The notes under the pieces: generated by a model
The model's database searches: none
What the model was told of the DNA's origin: nothing
The model's input: only the letters and a program-made list of their open reading frames with translations
Assembly (NCBI GenBank): GCA_005408345.1
Contig: SEMN01000046.1
Span: forward strand, 1,878,740-1,942,739
From: Macquaria australasica
Taxonomy: Eukaryota; Chordata; Actinopteri; Centrarchiformes; Percichthyidae
Reading direction: 5' to 3'
Length of the DNA: 64,000 nt
Part shown: positions 37,160 through 48,032 of the stretch, piece by piece
Layout of the letters: the number at the start of each line of letters is the position of its first letter
How positions within the stretch are numbered: position 1 is the stretch's first letter
Position numbers and translations under genes: made by a program

Positions 37160-37420
37160 GATTTGTTTGTGTGTGTGTGTGTGGGAAATAATTTTTAAAT
37201 CAACATCTGATTCATCAATGTGAACATTTATTGTGCAAACTGCAACAACTTTGAAAACTTCAACAACAAAAGAGAACACAACAGAACATATGAAATATGA
37301 ACAAATTTGAAACAGAAATATCCAGGCTTTGAATATGGGATGTATGTGTGTGTGTTTGAGAGAAACAGATAAATGAATTGAGAGAGAGAGAGTGTGTGTG
37401 TGTGTGTTTAGTTCATTACC
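37160..37420. other. Spacer between left arm and transposase remnant
   Basis: TG runs at about 37168-37182 and 37391-37407 bracket AT-rich sequence with no recognised coding. The minus-strand frame through here is a run-on past the likely transposase end. Confidence 0.6.
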
Positions 37421-38343
37421 AGCAGCAGACCAGCAGGTCCTGCAGCATGTGACCTGGTGCTCTCTACAAATGCACCTGTTACAGTTGGTGCAGGTGGTAG
37501 AAGACCTCTTTTTTAGGCCTGTGCACAACCAGCACACACCTCTCCTCCTGGTCGAGCTGGTGGCAGCAGTGGCAGTGGCGGTGTCGGTGGTTTCTGTGAT
37601 GGCAGCAACAGTGGTCTATAACTCCACCACCACGGCAGCAGCAGCTGCTGTACGCGGGGGGGGGGGTGCTTTCTCCGCACGACCTCTGAGGTCACCATGG
37701 ATTTCCCCAGCTCCTCTAAGAACAACCTCCGTCTGTATTTTCTCTGAAGGGTACGAGCTGCTCATCAACACAGATGTCGTCCTCTGGATTGAGGGAGGCG
37801 CTGTGTCCACTTGTCCCACATATTCCGGAAAGCAGAAAGCTTGTCCTCCTTGTGTTGAGAAGGACGGGTGAGTCGGTCATCGAATCAGAGGCTGGCGCTT
37901 ATCATTTGAAATCATTTGTGGGACATGGTGGCCCTGAAGACTGGTCTCCCACTCTGGTCATCCCATAGGCTGCAGGTTGATTCCCCTTTGGACCAGTACA
38001 CACCTACCAGGATGAGAAGTCCCATGTACACTCGAATCTCTTGGGCATCCACATCACACCATCCTGACACTGAACGCCTCCCGTGTAGGTTTGTCATTTG
38101 CAAAATCAGCTGGATCATGTCAGGAGTGAAGAAAAGGTCAAAAGAGGATGCCACATCGTGGATTCTTGATATGGCATATGTCGTGGGCCCTGGCATCATG
38201 ACGGTGGGTGCCTGAATGTAGCACAGCATCTCGGCATGAGATGGAGAGCAGACTTGCCCGTTCTTCGCTTTCCACTCACTGTTAGGATGGGCAGGATCCT
38301 CAGTGTCCTCTCCACTTTCAGAGCAAGGGTCAGAGGCACTCAC
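37418..38343 (-). pseudogene. piggyBac-family transposase remnant
   Basis: Read on the minus strand, the N-terminal part at 38343-37912 shows EIRVYMGLLILVGVYWSKGE and then GRPVFRATMS, typical of the DDE_Tnp_1_7 domain. A stop codon follows, then the frame recovers as FDDRLTRPSQHKEDKLSAFR. After a frameshift it reaches VDEQLVPFR, which holds the first catalytic aspartate. The next recognisable block is FLEELGKSMV, from near the C-terminal end. The stretch with the second and third catalytic aspartates is therefore missing. The cysteine-rich C-terminal finger (CWLC, TNC, CREH, CRTC) survives at about 37535-37430. No ATG fits the family start. Known piggyBac transposases are about 550-600 aa. 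Confidence 0.9.
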
Positions 38344-38604
38344 AGAAGTGGAGGACTCCAGTGAGCATTTCGTGCTTTCTTTCTCCTTCTCTGCTCACTA
38401 ATGAAATGACCCCTCAGCCAAGCTGCATGTTTATCTTTGACTGTGAAAGCAGCCAGGTGCATGAACACACTAAAAGTTGTTTTTGTTTTTGAGTACAGCA
38501 AAGGCAAGAGGCCATGTTTTTACTCAAGCACTTCTTCAAAGACACATGAAACACATCCCTCAAACCCTGAAATGATCAGTGCGTGCTGACAGATTCACAC
38601 ACAC

Positions 38605-38657
<53 letters not shown>
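38344..38657. other. Spacer between transposase remnant and right arm
   Basis: It lies upstream of the transposase remnant on the minus strand. Stop codons close the frame, so any original start exon is lost or was elsewhere. A (CT)n-(CA)n compound microsatellite at about 38604-38655 adjoins the right arm. Confidence 0.6.
38604..38655. repeat. (CT)n(CA)n compound microsatellite
   Basis: About 22 bp of CT followed directly by about 30 bp of CA, touching the inner edge of the right inverted arm. Confidence 0.93.
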
Positions 38658-38658
<1 letters not shown>

Positions 38659-39253
38659 CTCTTGGGGCCCCCTGGTAGTCACACGGCTCCATAATATAAC
38701 TGGCAAAAATACAAGAATTTCATGCATCGGCCTACAATGGGAAAATAGTTGAATATGGTGGAATACAGTAAAAATGTCAAATATTACTACTTTTCTTCAA
38801 AATGAAATGCTGACATTACAGAATGCATGGCAGTGAGATTAAAAAATGTGGTTTTAATGGAAGTCAATGAGGCATTTTTAGCCACGAAGGTGTCCAGAGG
38901 TAGTATTTGACACTACATAAAAAATACTAATGCAATCAAATCAATTTAGTTGCTAATGTTTGACATATCCAAGACTCTAATCACCACCAAAGCCCCATCC
39001 CCCTACTATTTATTAAATGGAAAATAATTAATTTTTTGTGTTTTTTGTAACAAATAATTAATAATTCAAATAATTAAACTGGCATTTAAAGGGTTAAAAT
39101 CCTGAAAATGATTGAATGTTTGGTAGTTTTGAGCAGGTTTGAAGTTGTTTAAGAGAATTATGAAAAATAAAGCGGAAAAAAATATTGATGTATGATGATT
39201 TAATAGCAGTTTTTTGTACGTGTACATTTTTGCCACGAAGATGTCCAGAGGGT
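38658..39253. repeat. Right inverted arm of the piggyBac-family element
   Basis: The reverse complement of the left arm. It carries the 20-bp motif in inverse orientation at 38881-38900 (exact) and 39232-39251 (one mismatch). About 188 bp of unpaired sequence separates it from the right end of the element. Confidence 0.93.
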
Positions 39254-39445
39254 GCAAAATGCATCAAGAGAGTATAAAAGACATGTAAGAGTAAAAGACA
39301 TTGGATTTCAAACATTTTACTAAAAAGAAAGGTTCTTGCAAAAAATTCATGCCACAAGCTGTAACACAGTCAAAATGATCACCAAATCAAAAAAACAAAG
39401 TTGAGAAAAATGTACAAAAATGCCAGAGGAGGGCACAAGGGTTAA

Positions 39446-40970
39446 GAGTTACAAAAAATATTTAACTAGCTAGAGCTTTACAGACACAGCGGGGTGACAC
39501 AGTTTGTGCCTCGCCATTCAAGTCGGGGGAACTCTGAACTTTAAACTGGACTTTATAACCTACTTATGAAGTGAGTATTAGCTGACCCCAGGACTAAGTG
39601 TAAGTTAGGCCTACTGTCGCAGGCACATTTTTACATGTACTAACAGTTTCAGCCTTTTGTAGTAGGTCAAGCGCCGATCTGCATCTTTGGCTAGATTTAA
39701 TCAAAACCATTATTCAGACAGTAATGACAAACACAGATTTGATGTGGGGTGTCTGGTGTTGCAGAGGACCAGTTTATATTGGACTGAAAGGCGACATTGC
39801 CATAAAAATGTCTGACATCATCTCAGACTGCCATGGGCTGAGAAGAACTAATTTTGACTGTGGGTAATCAGGGAAAAACTGAATAAAAGGCAACTTGTGT
39901 AAATATTGTGTATTTATGTGAAAGTGTATATCCTGCTGTTTTCATTTCACTTAGGCTGCAACTTATTCACCTGCATCCTCTTCACTTAGCAGTGCAAATT
40001 ATAGCAAGTGGTGGCACCAAACGTCCAAGAACTGCAATTCATGTGTGTTTCTGTAGTTTGAAAGCAGTGACTCCCCTGTGCTTATGCAGAGACTGTGCTG
40101 AATAGTGCCCTCTAGGCAGAGGGTGTGTCACTACCTCTCCCTGCCAAATAGCCCCTTTATTCCTCTGCATGGTTATCTGTGCGGTGCCAAGCCAGTGTCA
40201 AGCCCTGCTGCACTGTGGGACACGGCTCCTGTGAGACTGGAGCCAAAAGGCAGCTGTTTACAGGCAGCAACACTGTAAAGTACGTCTTCTCAGATGTGTG
40301 CATGAAATATATAACTTAAAAGTGCTTTCAGAGGTGTGTTGGGATGGTTTATGGTGCAATAGAATCATCGAATACATCTTGTGCTCCATCCCACTCCGTG
40401 GCACAATGGCTGGCTTGCGCTCACTGAGGGGGCGTGCGGGTGGGCGGTTGGAAGTGGCGCAACATCAAGTGCAATAGCTGTAAATTTACACATGGGAACT
40501 TGCCATTCCCCTCAGTGGACACTTTTCGACTTAGTAATGTCTCCTCTGATGCCTCACCTGTTGGAGCTTGGCAGGTATTATGTACAGAGACTGGGCCAAG
40601 CAAGAAAGTGTATCAAGGGGGTTGCTGGCAGCCCCTACTGTATGTGCTGGAATGTGCCAAGGCTTGCTTTTGGGGTGGGACACCATGACCTCAGGCAATA
40701 GGATGGGTGGGTGCGACTCGACTCACATAGAAAAGGAAAGGAGTAGTGAGAGATGAGGCGGGTGAGAATTGACAAGAGTTACAACCCATTTACCCTCAAA
40801 CCAAACATTTGAGTGTCCATAGAGGGAAACATTGGCTGACATTCACTGTGAAACCACCGAGTGGGAAGGCATGGGTTAATGATTTGTGTCATCTCTGATT
40901 GAGTTTATGACTTTGACAACTGTCCACTTTTGAGTGCAAAGAAATTTCCACTTTACTTTTGCTTCGCAGA
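39446..40970. other. Intergenic DNA right of the piggyBac-family element
   Basis: No gene is supported. Open frames near 40381-40756 overlap one another in different frames and show no recognised motif. Confidence 0.55.
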
Positions 40971-41208
40971 GGGAGGAGGGAGAGGAGATTGCTGTTTCTT
41001 TAAGAGAGAGGGAGAGAGAGTGAGTGAGAGAGAGCGAGAGAGAAAGGGAGGGACCTCTTTGCCCTCCAGAAACCAGGAAGGGAATTGAGTTGATCTGCTG
41101 CTGCTTGGTTAGCGCATACGGGGCTTTAAGCTGCACAACAGTGAGAGGGAGAGGAGGAGAGGAGAGGGCTGAGCTAACCCACAACAAGCTTCACCACGGC
41201 CATCGCAG
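40971..41208 (+). promoter_or_regulatory. zbtb7a: Possible zbtb7a non-coding first exon and promoter
   Basis: A purine-rich leader-like stretch with GAGAG runs ends in CATCGCAG followed by GTGAGC, a very good splice donor at 41209. The first coding zbtb7a exon begins after a good acceptor at about 50922, and ZBTB7A genes have a non-coding first exon. Joining the two would need an intron of about 9.7 kb. This is inference with no transcript support; other donors in the region could serve. Confidence 0.3.
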
Positions 41209-44200
41209 GTGAGCTAAAGGCACCCTGCCATCCCCCCGCTGTCTGCCCTGGGCCTGTCGACCAGAGGGGAGCAGGGCAGAGGAGGAGAGGAGAGAGGGAG
41301 GAATGAGGGAGGGGGACAGAAAGGAGAGCAGGGTGGGGGGGTTGGCCGGAGAGGAGAGGTGGGTCGCAGCAGTAGTCCCTAGTCAAGGTTCCTCTTTTTT
41401 TAATCCTCCTAAAGTACTTCCTCTGTACTGCTATTTACCTCTGGGGAATCTTGAGATAAAGTTTATAGGATGTGTTCAAGGCATTAACTTTTCAGGCAGG
41501 TGGAAGCACTTAGAGAAGGAGGAGGAGGAGGAGGGGGGATGGGGGCTCTCGAGAGAGGGTGGGGGGTACTGAACGAGGGGAAGGAGGAACCAAAAATAAT
41601 TATATTGGACAAGGTATAAGCAATGGCAACAACTTTTCGGGACAGTGGCGATTGAAATGCTCAGTGCGGGGCAAGTTGTGTGCTGTGTGCGCAGAGCATG
41701 TTGTAGTGGCATTAGACTGTTTATAATAGGAATAAGTCATAATTTAGGTCAGGAGTTTTAAGTGTGTCTGAAATGTCACTAGAGTGTGAGCTGATGAAAG
41801 AATCCACCTCTGATGTTCGGTTACTGCACTGACAGTTGAGGCTGAAATAATTTTTTTTTTCTTTTCATACGAAGCTCGGCCCTGTTTGATGGCTGGTCTG
41901 TACTTTAATACCTGGCAGCCTGCTAGCAACATACTGTAGTGTATAATTCAGCCCTGAGTGCTTACGTTAGAGCAGGCTTGGAGATAGTGGGGGTGGTGAG
42001 GGCAGAGAGAGCTGGGACTCGTAGTCCACAGCCGGGGTTGTAAAGCAGGTCGAATGAGGTTTTGGAACTCTATATCCCAGAGTGCCTTGCCCTTGGCCAT
42101 CCAGGAAAGGGAACAGCCGCCAGCCTATCCCGACAAGGAGGTGTGGTGAGTGAGCAGCTGTCAAGCCAATGAGAACAGGGGATGCGGAGCTGAGTTGTGG
42201 GCTGAAAACAGAGGGGGGTGGGGTAGTGGTGGTGGTGGTGGTGGCTGGGGGTAGGTGTCTGTTTGTGTGGGATCAGGCAAGGGCTTGCCTGTATGACTAG
42301 GGCCACTCGCAAGTTTCCTGTCTGGTAAAGCTCTAGCCCTGCCCAGAGACGGAGGCAGCAGAGCTGGCCGGCAGGCAGGGGAGGCAGATAGGGTCCGGGA
42401 AACATTTTCTGCCTATTTGGTAAGCACTCCAAATACATCCACACACACACACACACACACACTGTGTCTTTATACTGTGAGAGGCGAGCAGAGGAAATAA
42501 ATACCATAGCGTGTTGTGTGTGAAGGAGAGTGAGAGAGATGGGGCTTGATAGAGTTCAGAGTTCTTGACCCACTTGCAGATAAAGGAGGGAATGGCAAAT
42601 GGGTCAGTGCTGAGTGCAAGGTGCTGCACAGAACGCTGCTTGGAGAGAGTTTTTGTCATAAAGTTTTCATTCACATTGGGCTGACTTTTTAACCATGGGC
42701 ATGTGAGCTCATTGTGCATCAGTGTTGTTTTCATCTCATTTAGGCACAATATTCTTTTAATGTTTTCGTCCACTGCTGTGATTAAATGGCACTGCTGCTA
42801 TTATTAGGATAGTGAAAAGATGAAGACAGAGTTGCACATCCTGTACTTCTGCTTCTTTAGGGGTGTTAAAGTAATTCCACAAAAGCCACTGCATCAAATG
42901 TTTGCTAGACTGTGGCAGAGCGACCGTGTGGATCGCTGACAGACTACAGGTGGGGTGTAAGTGACATCTCTTCTTGCTGAAGGGGAGAGACTATGTGACA
43001 CATCTTGCCAGCTAACGCAATATTAAAGTGAAACTTAAGCTCTTTGGTATCTTGGTGCCCTATGCTGGAGAACTTGTGTACTTGCTGATTGATTTCAGTT
43101 TTTCTCAGCTACTCACACCACGGTCAATCTCATGACATCTTTTTCTACCAGTCCGCTCACCACCCCCTCCTCACCAGCTTCTTTTTAAAAGCAGATTCTA
43201 ATCTCGCCTGTCATGTTCTGCTTGCTTGTGGCTCGTGGTTTAAAGACTTCACAGGAACCCTGACTGCCTTGCTCGATAACCAGATGCATATTTTTTGGCT
43301 TTGCATACTTGTTGAACCCGTTTTTTAAACGTGTGGGCACAGAGAGGGTACAAGAAGAGCACAGTACTTGAAGACGCCCAAATGCTGGGAAAGTGTTTGG
43401 AATGCCTCTAAGAAGGCGGCAGCAGACAAGGTTGATGACATTTTTTTGTCAGTTCAATGTCACAGAAAATATTAGTTACAGTAAATATTGTCCTGATGCT
43501 GCCCTCTATGCAGCTTCCTAGGTACCACTATGGAAGGAAAGTTAGTTAGTTCAAGTAAATTCCAGCAAGAGGTTAAACTAGGACGCCATATGTGTTTGTG
43601 TGTGTGCTTGTGCATGCGAGTGCGTCTGTGTTACCAACAATAGACTTCAGGGGAATTGCAGGGGACTTCAGTGGCTGTGGGCAGGTCCAAGACACCACCC
43701 ATCAATTTGGCGGTGAGGCTGAATACAGTTTGATATTCCTGTATGTTTGTGCCTACACCACTATGGCCTGAAACTAGCAGGTTCAGACAGACGGAGAAGA
43801 CAGGTTGCGTGATGTCGCCGTGGCAGTTTGAGGCTTTATTTTAGGGTGAAATGTTGGCTGTATACAATGCACTATATGTAACAGTCATTATGTCTGTTCG
43901 AAGTTTTGTTTATGTGGTCAAATGATGAATTGTGGCCCATATGGTGGAGTCAAAACCTGAGTTTTTGTGTACCAAACAGCATCATTTCTGTGCTGCTTTT
44001 CTATCTATATGTTTGTATAAGTTAGAACATTTTTCTGCAGTCTGAATACTTTCATCTGCTTCTTCCTTGGTGAATGCAGCTTCACTTCCCCCTAATGTTT
44101 GGCTCCCCTGGTCAGCTGCTCAGTATACCACTGCTTCCAGCCTAGCTAGGCAGATAGACAGACCCCTCTCTGTTGTTTTTCTGTTGTTGTGCTGAAGTCT

Positions 44201-47200
44201 AGGGGGAGTAAAGGGGCTTCTTCTGTTCTCTTCTGGGACATTTATTATGGAGAGGCCAACACAACCTGATCAAATTAGAGTGGGAGAGGAACAGGCTGGG
44301 ATGTTTTTCAGGGTGGGGGTAAAGCTAGACTTGAATTTTCACACTTCTGGAGTTAGATGATGTCTTTTTAATTAAATGCTAAGTGGAGGTTTTTACATTT
44401 TCGATATACTGTAAAAAACATAAATTAGTTGAAGGTGGTAGGCAACAGTGTAATTTATTGTGATATTGATATGAAACACTGTAGTACAGTACCAGTACTG
44501 ATGTACCAAAACCTCCTTTTAATTAGGCAGAAAGGCCAACTGATCAGGAAGGGGATAAGTGACCAATCTGACACTGTCTGCATGTTGATTTAGTGAATAA
44601 GTTTGGGATGAAACAGGAGAGAAGATGGGTGGGTTGCATTAAAGGACAGCGAGACACAGGAGGGTGGGTGGGTCCGTGTTGCTTTGCCTCCTCAGCAATA
44701 GAAAGGGGAAGTGGGTGATGTGGTGGGTTCTGTGCATTGCAGAGTCTGAGACAGAGGTGGAGCAATGATGAGATGAGAGCGACAGATGAGAGGAGGAGAG
44801 AGAGAGGGTCAGACAGTAGGGACAGAGCGAGCAAGCAAGCAGAGAGCTGGTCATCTGATAACAGAGCGGGTTCTGTTACACGCCTGCCACAGACTCACAG
44901 GAAGTCCTCTTTCCCTGTTGGGCTGCGCATGCACAAAGTGGTGCAGCCAGGGCATGTTGGGCCTGCAGACTGACCAACTGGCCAGCTTGAGTTCTGCTGG
45001 AAGACGCTGCGTTGGGGTGTAGTTCTGTTTCTAAAGCCATGTGTTAGATTCTGTTACACTTCCTGGTTGGCAGCATGGCAGTGTCAGAGCGTGTTACTCA
45101 AGCTAAAAGGAACTCAGAGAGTGGATGTGGTTTTGTTACACTGTAGCTTGTGAAAGGCTACCGTCTCAACACATGTGTTTTAGGACTCATGACTTCACAA
45201 TGAAAAATCCACCAAAAGACAGTATTTTGACTGGAACGAAAGTAAAGAGTGTTGTAGTTTATAGTTTTTAGTTTGTGTTGATATAATAAAGTTAACTTAA
45301 AAACTAACATTATGAAATTAATGAATGAATCTATTTGATGACGCTACACTATTGTGTGACCACAAAAATAGAAACACCTGCACAATGCTATACAAAAGCC
45401 CTGCATGAAATATTACCTTATTTGAAATGGTCAGTGTTTGCTGAGAATACTGCTTTAGTTGTTTGTACGTTGTCTCGACTCTACTTTTTAGTGGAGTGGC
45501 ATTAAACTGCAATATATTATTATGCTTCATTTACCTATGGAGGAGCAAATATGAGAAAGTATTACAGTATAATGTAACCCAACACCACAAACAACAGACT
45601 CAAGAATTGTCTGTCTGTTATTGTGTAAAAAAACAATTAAAAAAAAAAAGTAAGTTTTGCAAAAGTAGTAATTCACACAGCTGTCGTACTGGATTGAATT
45701 ACAGTGTGTGTTATTTCTTTTCTAGGCTCTCTTTGTATTTGCTATCCTGTGGCTATACAGTGGGTCTGACTGATACAAACAAACAAACAAACAAACAAGA
45801 AAACAAAATACAGACAAATTTAGAACAGTGTGAGTACTAGTTAACAGCAGCTACAGATTTCACTTTCCCGGTTGCTTTGCTATCTGGCAGCACAAAACAT
45901 AGACCTTTACAAGGACATCATAAAACCCCCTGCTAGCTCCCTCACCTTAAACTTTGCCCAAGTTGTGGGTGGTTACCTTTCCACTTATTGAAGCAGGTTA
46001 CACCAGGTAACTGAATGAGATCTCTCTGAGTTTATCATTGACATCTGAGCCGGATTCCTAGGCCACCATGCGCTCAGGAGTTATGAGTGAGCTTGTGAGT
46101 TTAACGCCCTGCCTCGCCCACTACCTTTTCACTGGCTTTGTGTCTGTGTTTTGGCAGCACTTCCTGGTTAGTTTCTAGTAAAAGCGGCCTGGCCCTAGAC
46201 CAGCCCTCGCAACTTCAGTTTTATCAGTCACTTGCCCTCTTCCTGCTTTGCTCCCAATATGACCAATCAGGTTTCCTTCCACAGCGGCAGCAGTGAGTCA
46301 CTTGGCTGTGGCACTTGCTCAAAATCCACTTTTCCTAGGAACTGCCACCCCCTCCCCATTCCGATTATCTTGCATTATCTTGGTCTGACCTTGAACCTTC
46401 TTGACCTGAGTGAAGTGAGCAGGGCTTTGCATCAGGGCGGGCTAGGCAGGGTTTTTGCCGTAGAGGCCTGTTGAGATAGGCTAGTCAGTGAAATGAGGAC
46501 AAGGGAGGAAAGAAAAATGATGAAGAAAGGGCCAGGGAAGCATAGACAAGAGCAAAGGGCCAACCACATTCTTGGACTTGTTGTTTAATATCCAGATTGT
46601 TCAGTTGTTTTCAGTCCTGGCTTTCTCTACTGTATTTCTGTTGTACCAAATCTTAATACAAACACTTGTGGTGGTTGAAATATATGAATTATTCTGATAG
46701 CAAGTGAGCTACTGAATGCATCAAGTCTTCACGAGTAAAAATGGGAGTAACCTGATAGAATTGTTCTCTTGTAAAAGCAATAAGCTAATAACACTTCACA
46801 AAGTGTTTGTTATAAAATTAACAACTGCCCTGTATTTCAGTAGTAAAAGGTGGCCCATCTGTGCTCCATTAACATTTATGGTTTAAGGGATCAATGATTC
46901 AGTTATGTTTGCTCTGATTGCTCCCTCTTAAAGTTGGGTTGCTCAGTAGTTTTGAATTGTGCATTATTTTTATGAGCCAATCACTTTTTGCATGCCAAAG
47001 TTTGAGAAACTAGTAAGTGAAACTTTTGAATAAAAGGAGACCAAAGGGAGGGTATCTTCTTTAAAATTCAGAGTCAAACCTGTAAGGTTCTCTAAAATGG
47101 AAATATTAAGTGCAGTGCCCACTGTATTAACTGATTTTTTTTTTGATAGCCTGATAGTAATTATCTTTACTTTATTCTTTTCTCGAGTTCAGTAAAACCT

Positions 47201-47992
47201 TAAAAACGTTGTTGTGTACTGCTCTTACAAAGTGCAAGTAAGCTATTTATTCTGAGGTTGCACAGGGTTAACAGTTTGTTCCTTTGTATTTAGGAATGAC
47301 TGGTATGTGTCAGGCAAAGACAGAGATACTTAGAGGATGGAAATTCTGCAGTCCTTCCATAGGTGATATATATCAGGCAATAATAAAACCACTTTTACTA
47401 ACTACAACCACAGTGTGATGTCAACGTGTTTGTCAGTGAATGACAAGCAAATTGGGTGTGACTGCCTTAGCATAGATATAAAGAACACACACAGCACAGT
47501 CAACTGCAGCAACGGCACATGGTCTGCTTTACCGTGTGCTGTTGGTTATTTTGTCTCCAATTTTGATAATTCTTCTGTAATTTTGATATTTGTTGTGTGT
47601 AGATATATGGGAAGGGGTAGGGGTAGAAGTTAGGGATGAGATGGAGGTGATGAGGGCGGGGATGGGATGGGATGGGTGGGTCCTGTGTTAACGCCGTTGT
47701 TTGACTTGCAAAGCAGGCCCGGGTGCTCACGGACTGGGCATTGAGAGAAGGCCCTTCCCTGGAAGTTGAACGGCAGGGACACGGACGGTTGCTGCGGTGC
47801 TTTGTGCTGGGCTGCGGGCCTTGTCACCCACAGGCATGAATTAGTGATAAGGAATGTTTCAAGCCATGAGGAGGTGTCAGGATCAGGTTTGTTGCACTGT
47901 GTGTTTCCTCTTTCTCTGTGCTCTGTGCTATTCGGGGACAGGTGGCTCCTGCATGCAGAGTAGTCCCTCCATGCTTCTTTGGCACTGAATTG

Positions 47993-48032
<40 letters not shown>

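Larger units (their letters stand above)
36528..39441 (-). mobile_element. piggyBac-family transposon, internally deleted
   Basis: A 2914-bp element flanked on both sides by TTAA (36524-36527 and 39442-39445), the target duplication of piggyBac elements. Its ends read CCCTTGTGTCCTC and, on the other strand, CCCTTGTGCCCTC, starting with the family CCC. Inside are inverted arms of about 600 bp, starting about 22 bp from the left end but about 188 bp from the right end, around a degenerate piggyBac transposase on the minus strand. The ends fit one insertion event, and the broken gene makes it non-autonomous. Confidence 0.93.

Noticed and set aside
37392..37871. A plus-strand 159-codon frame in the piggyBac-family element
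   Set aside because: It is the antisense of the transposase remnant; the recognisable domains are on the minus strand.
40381..40756. Overlapping open frames in a GC-richer stretch
   Set aside because: Three frames overlap without codon or motif evidence for any one, and no splice partners were found.
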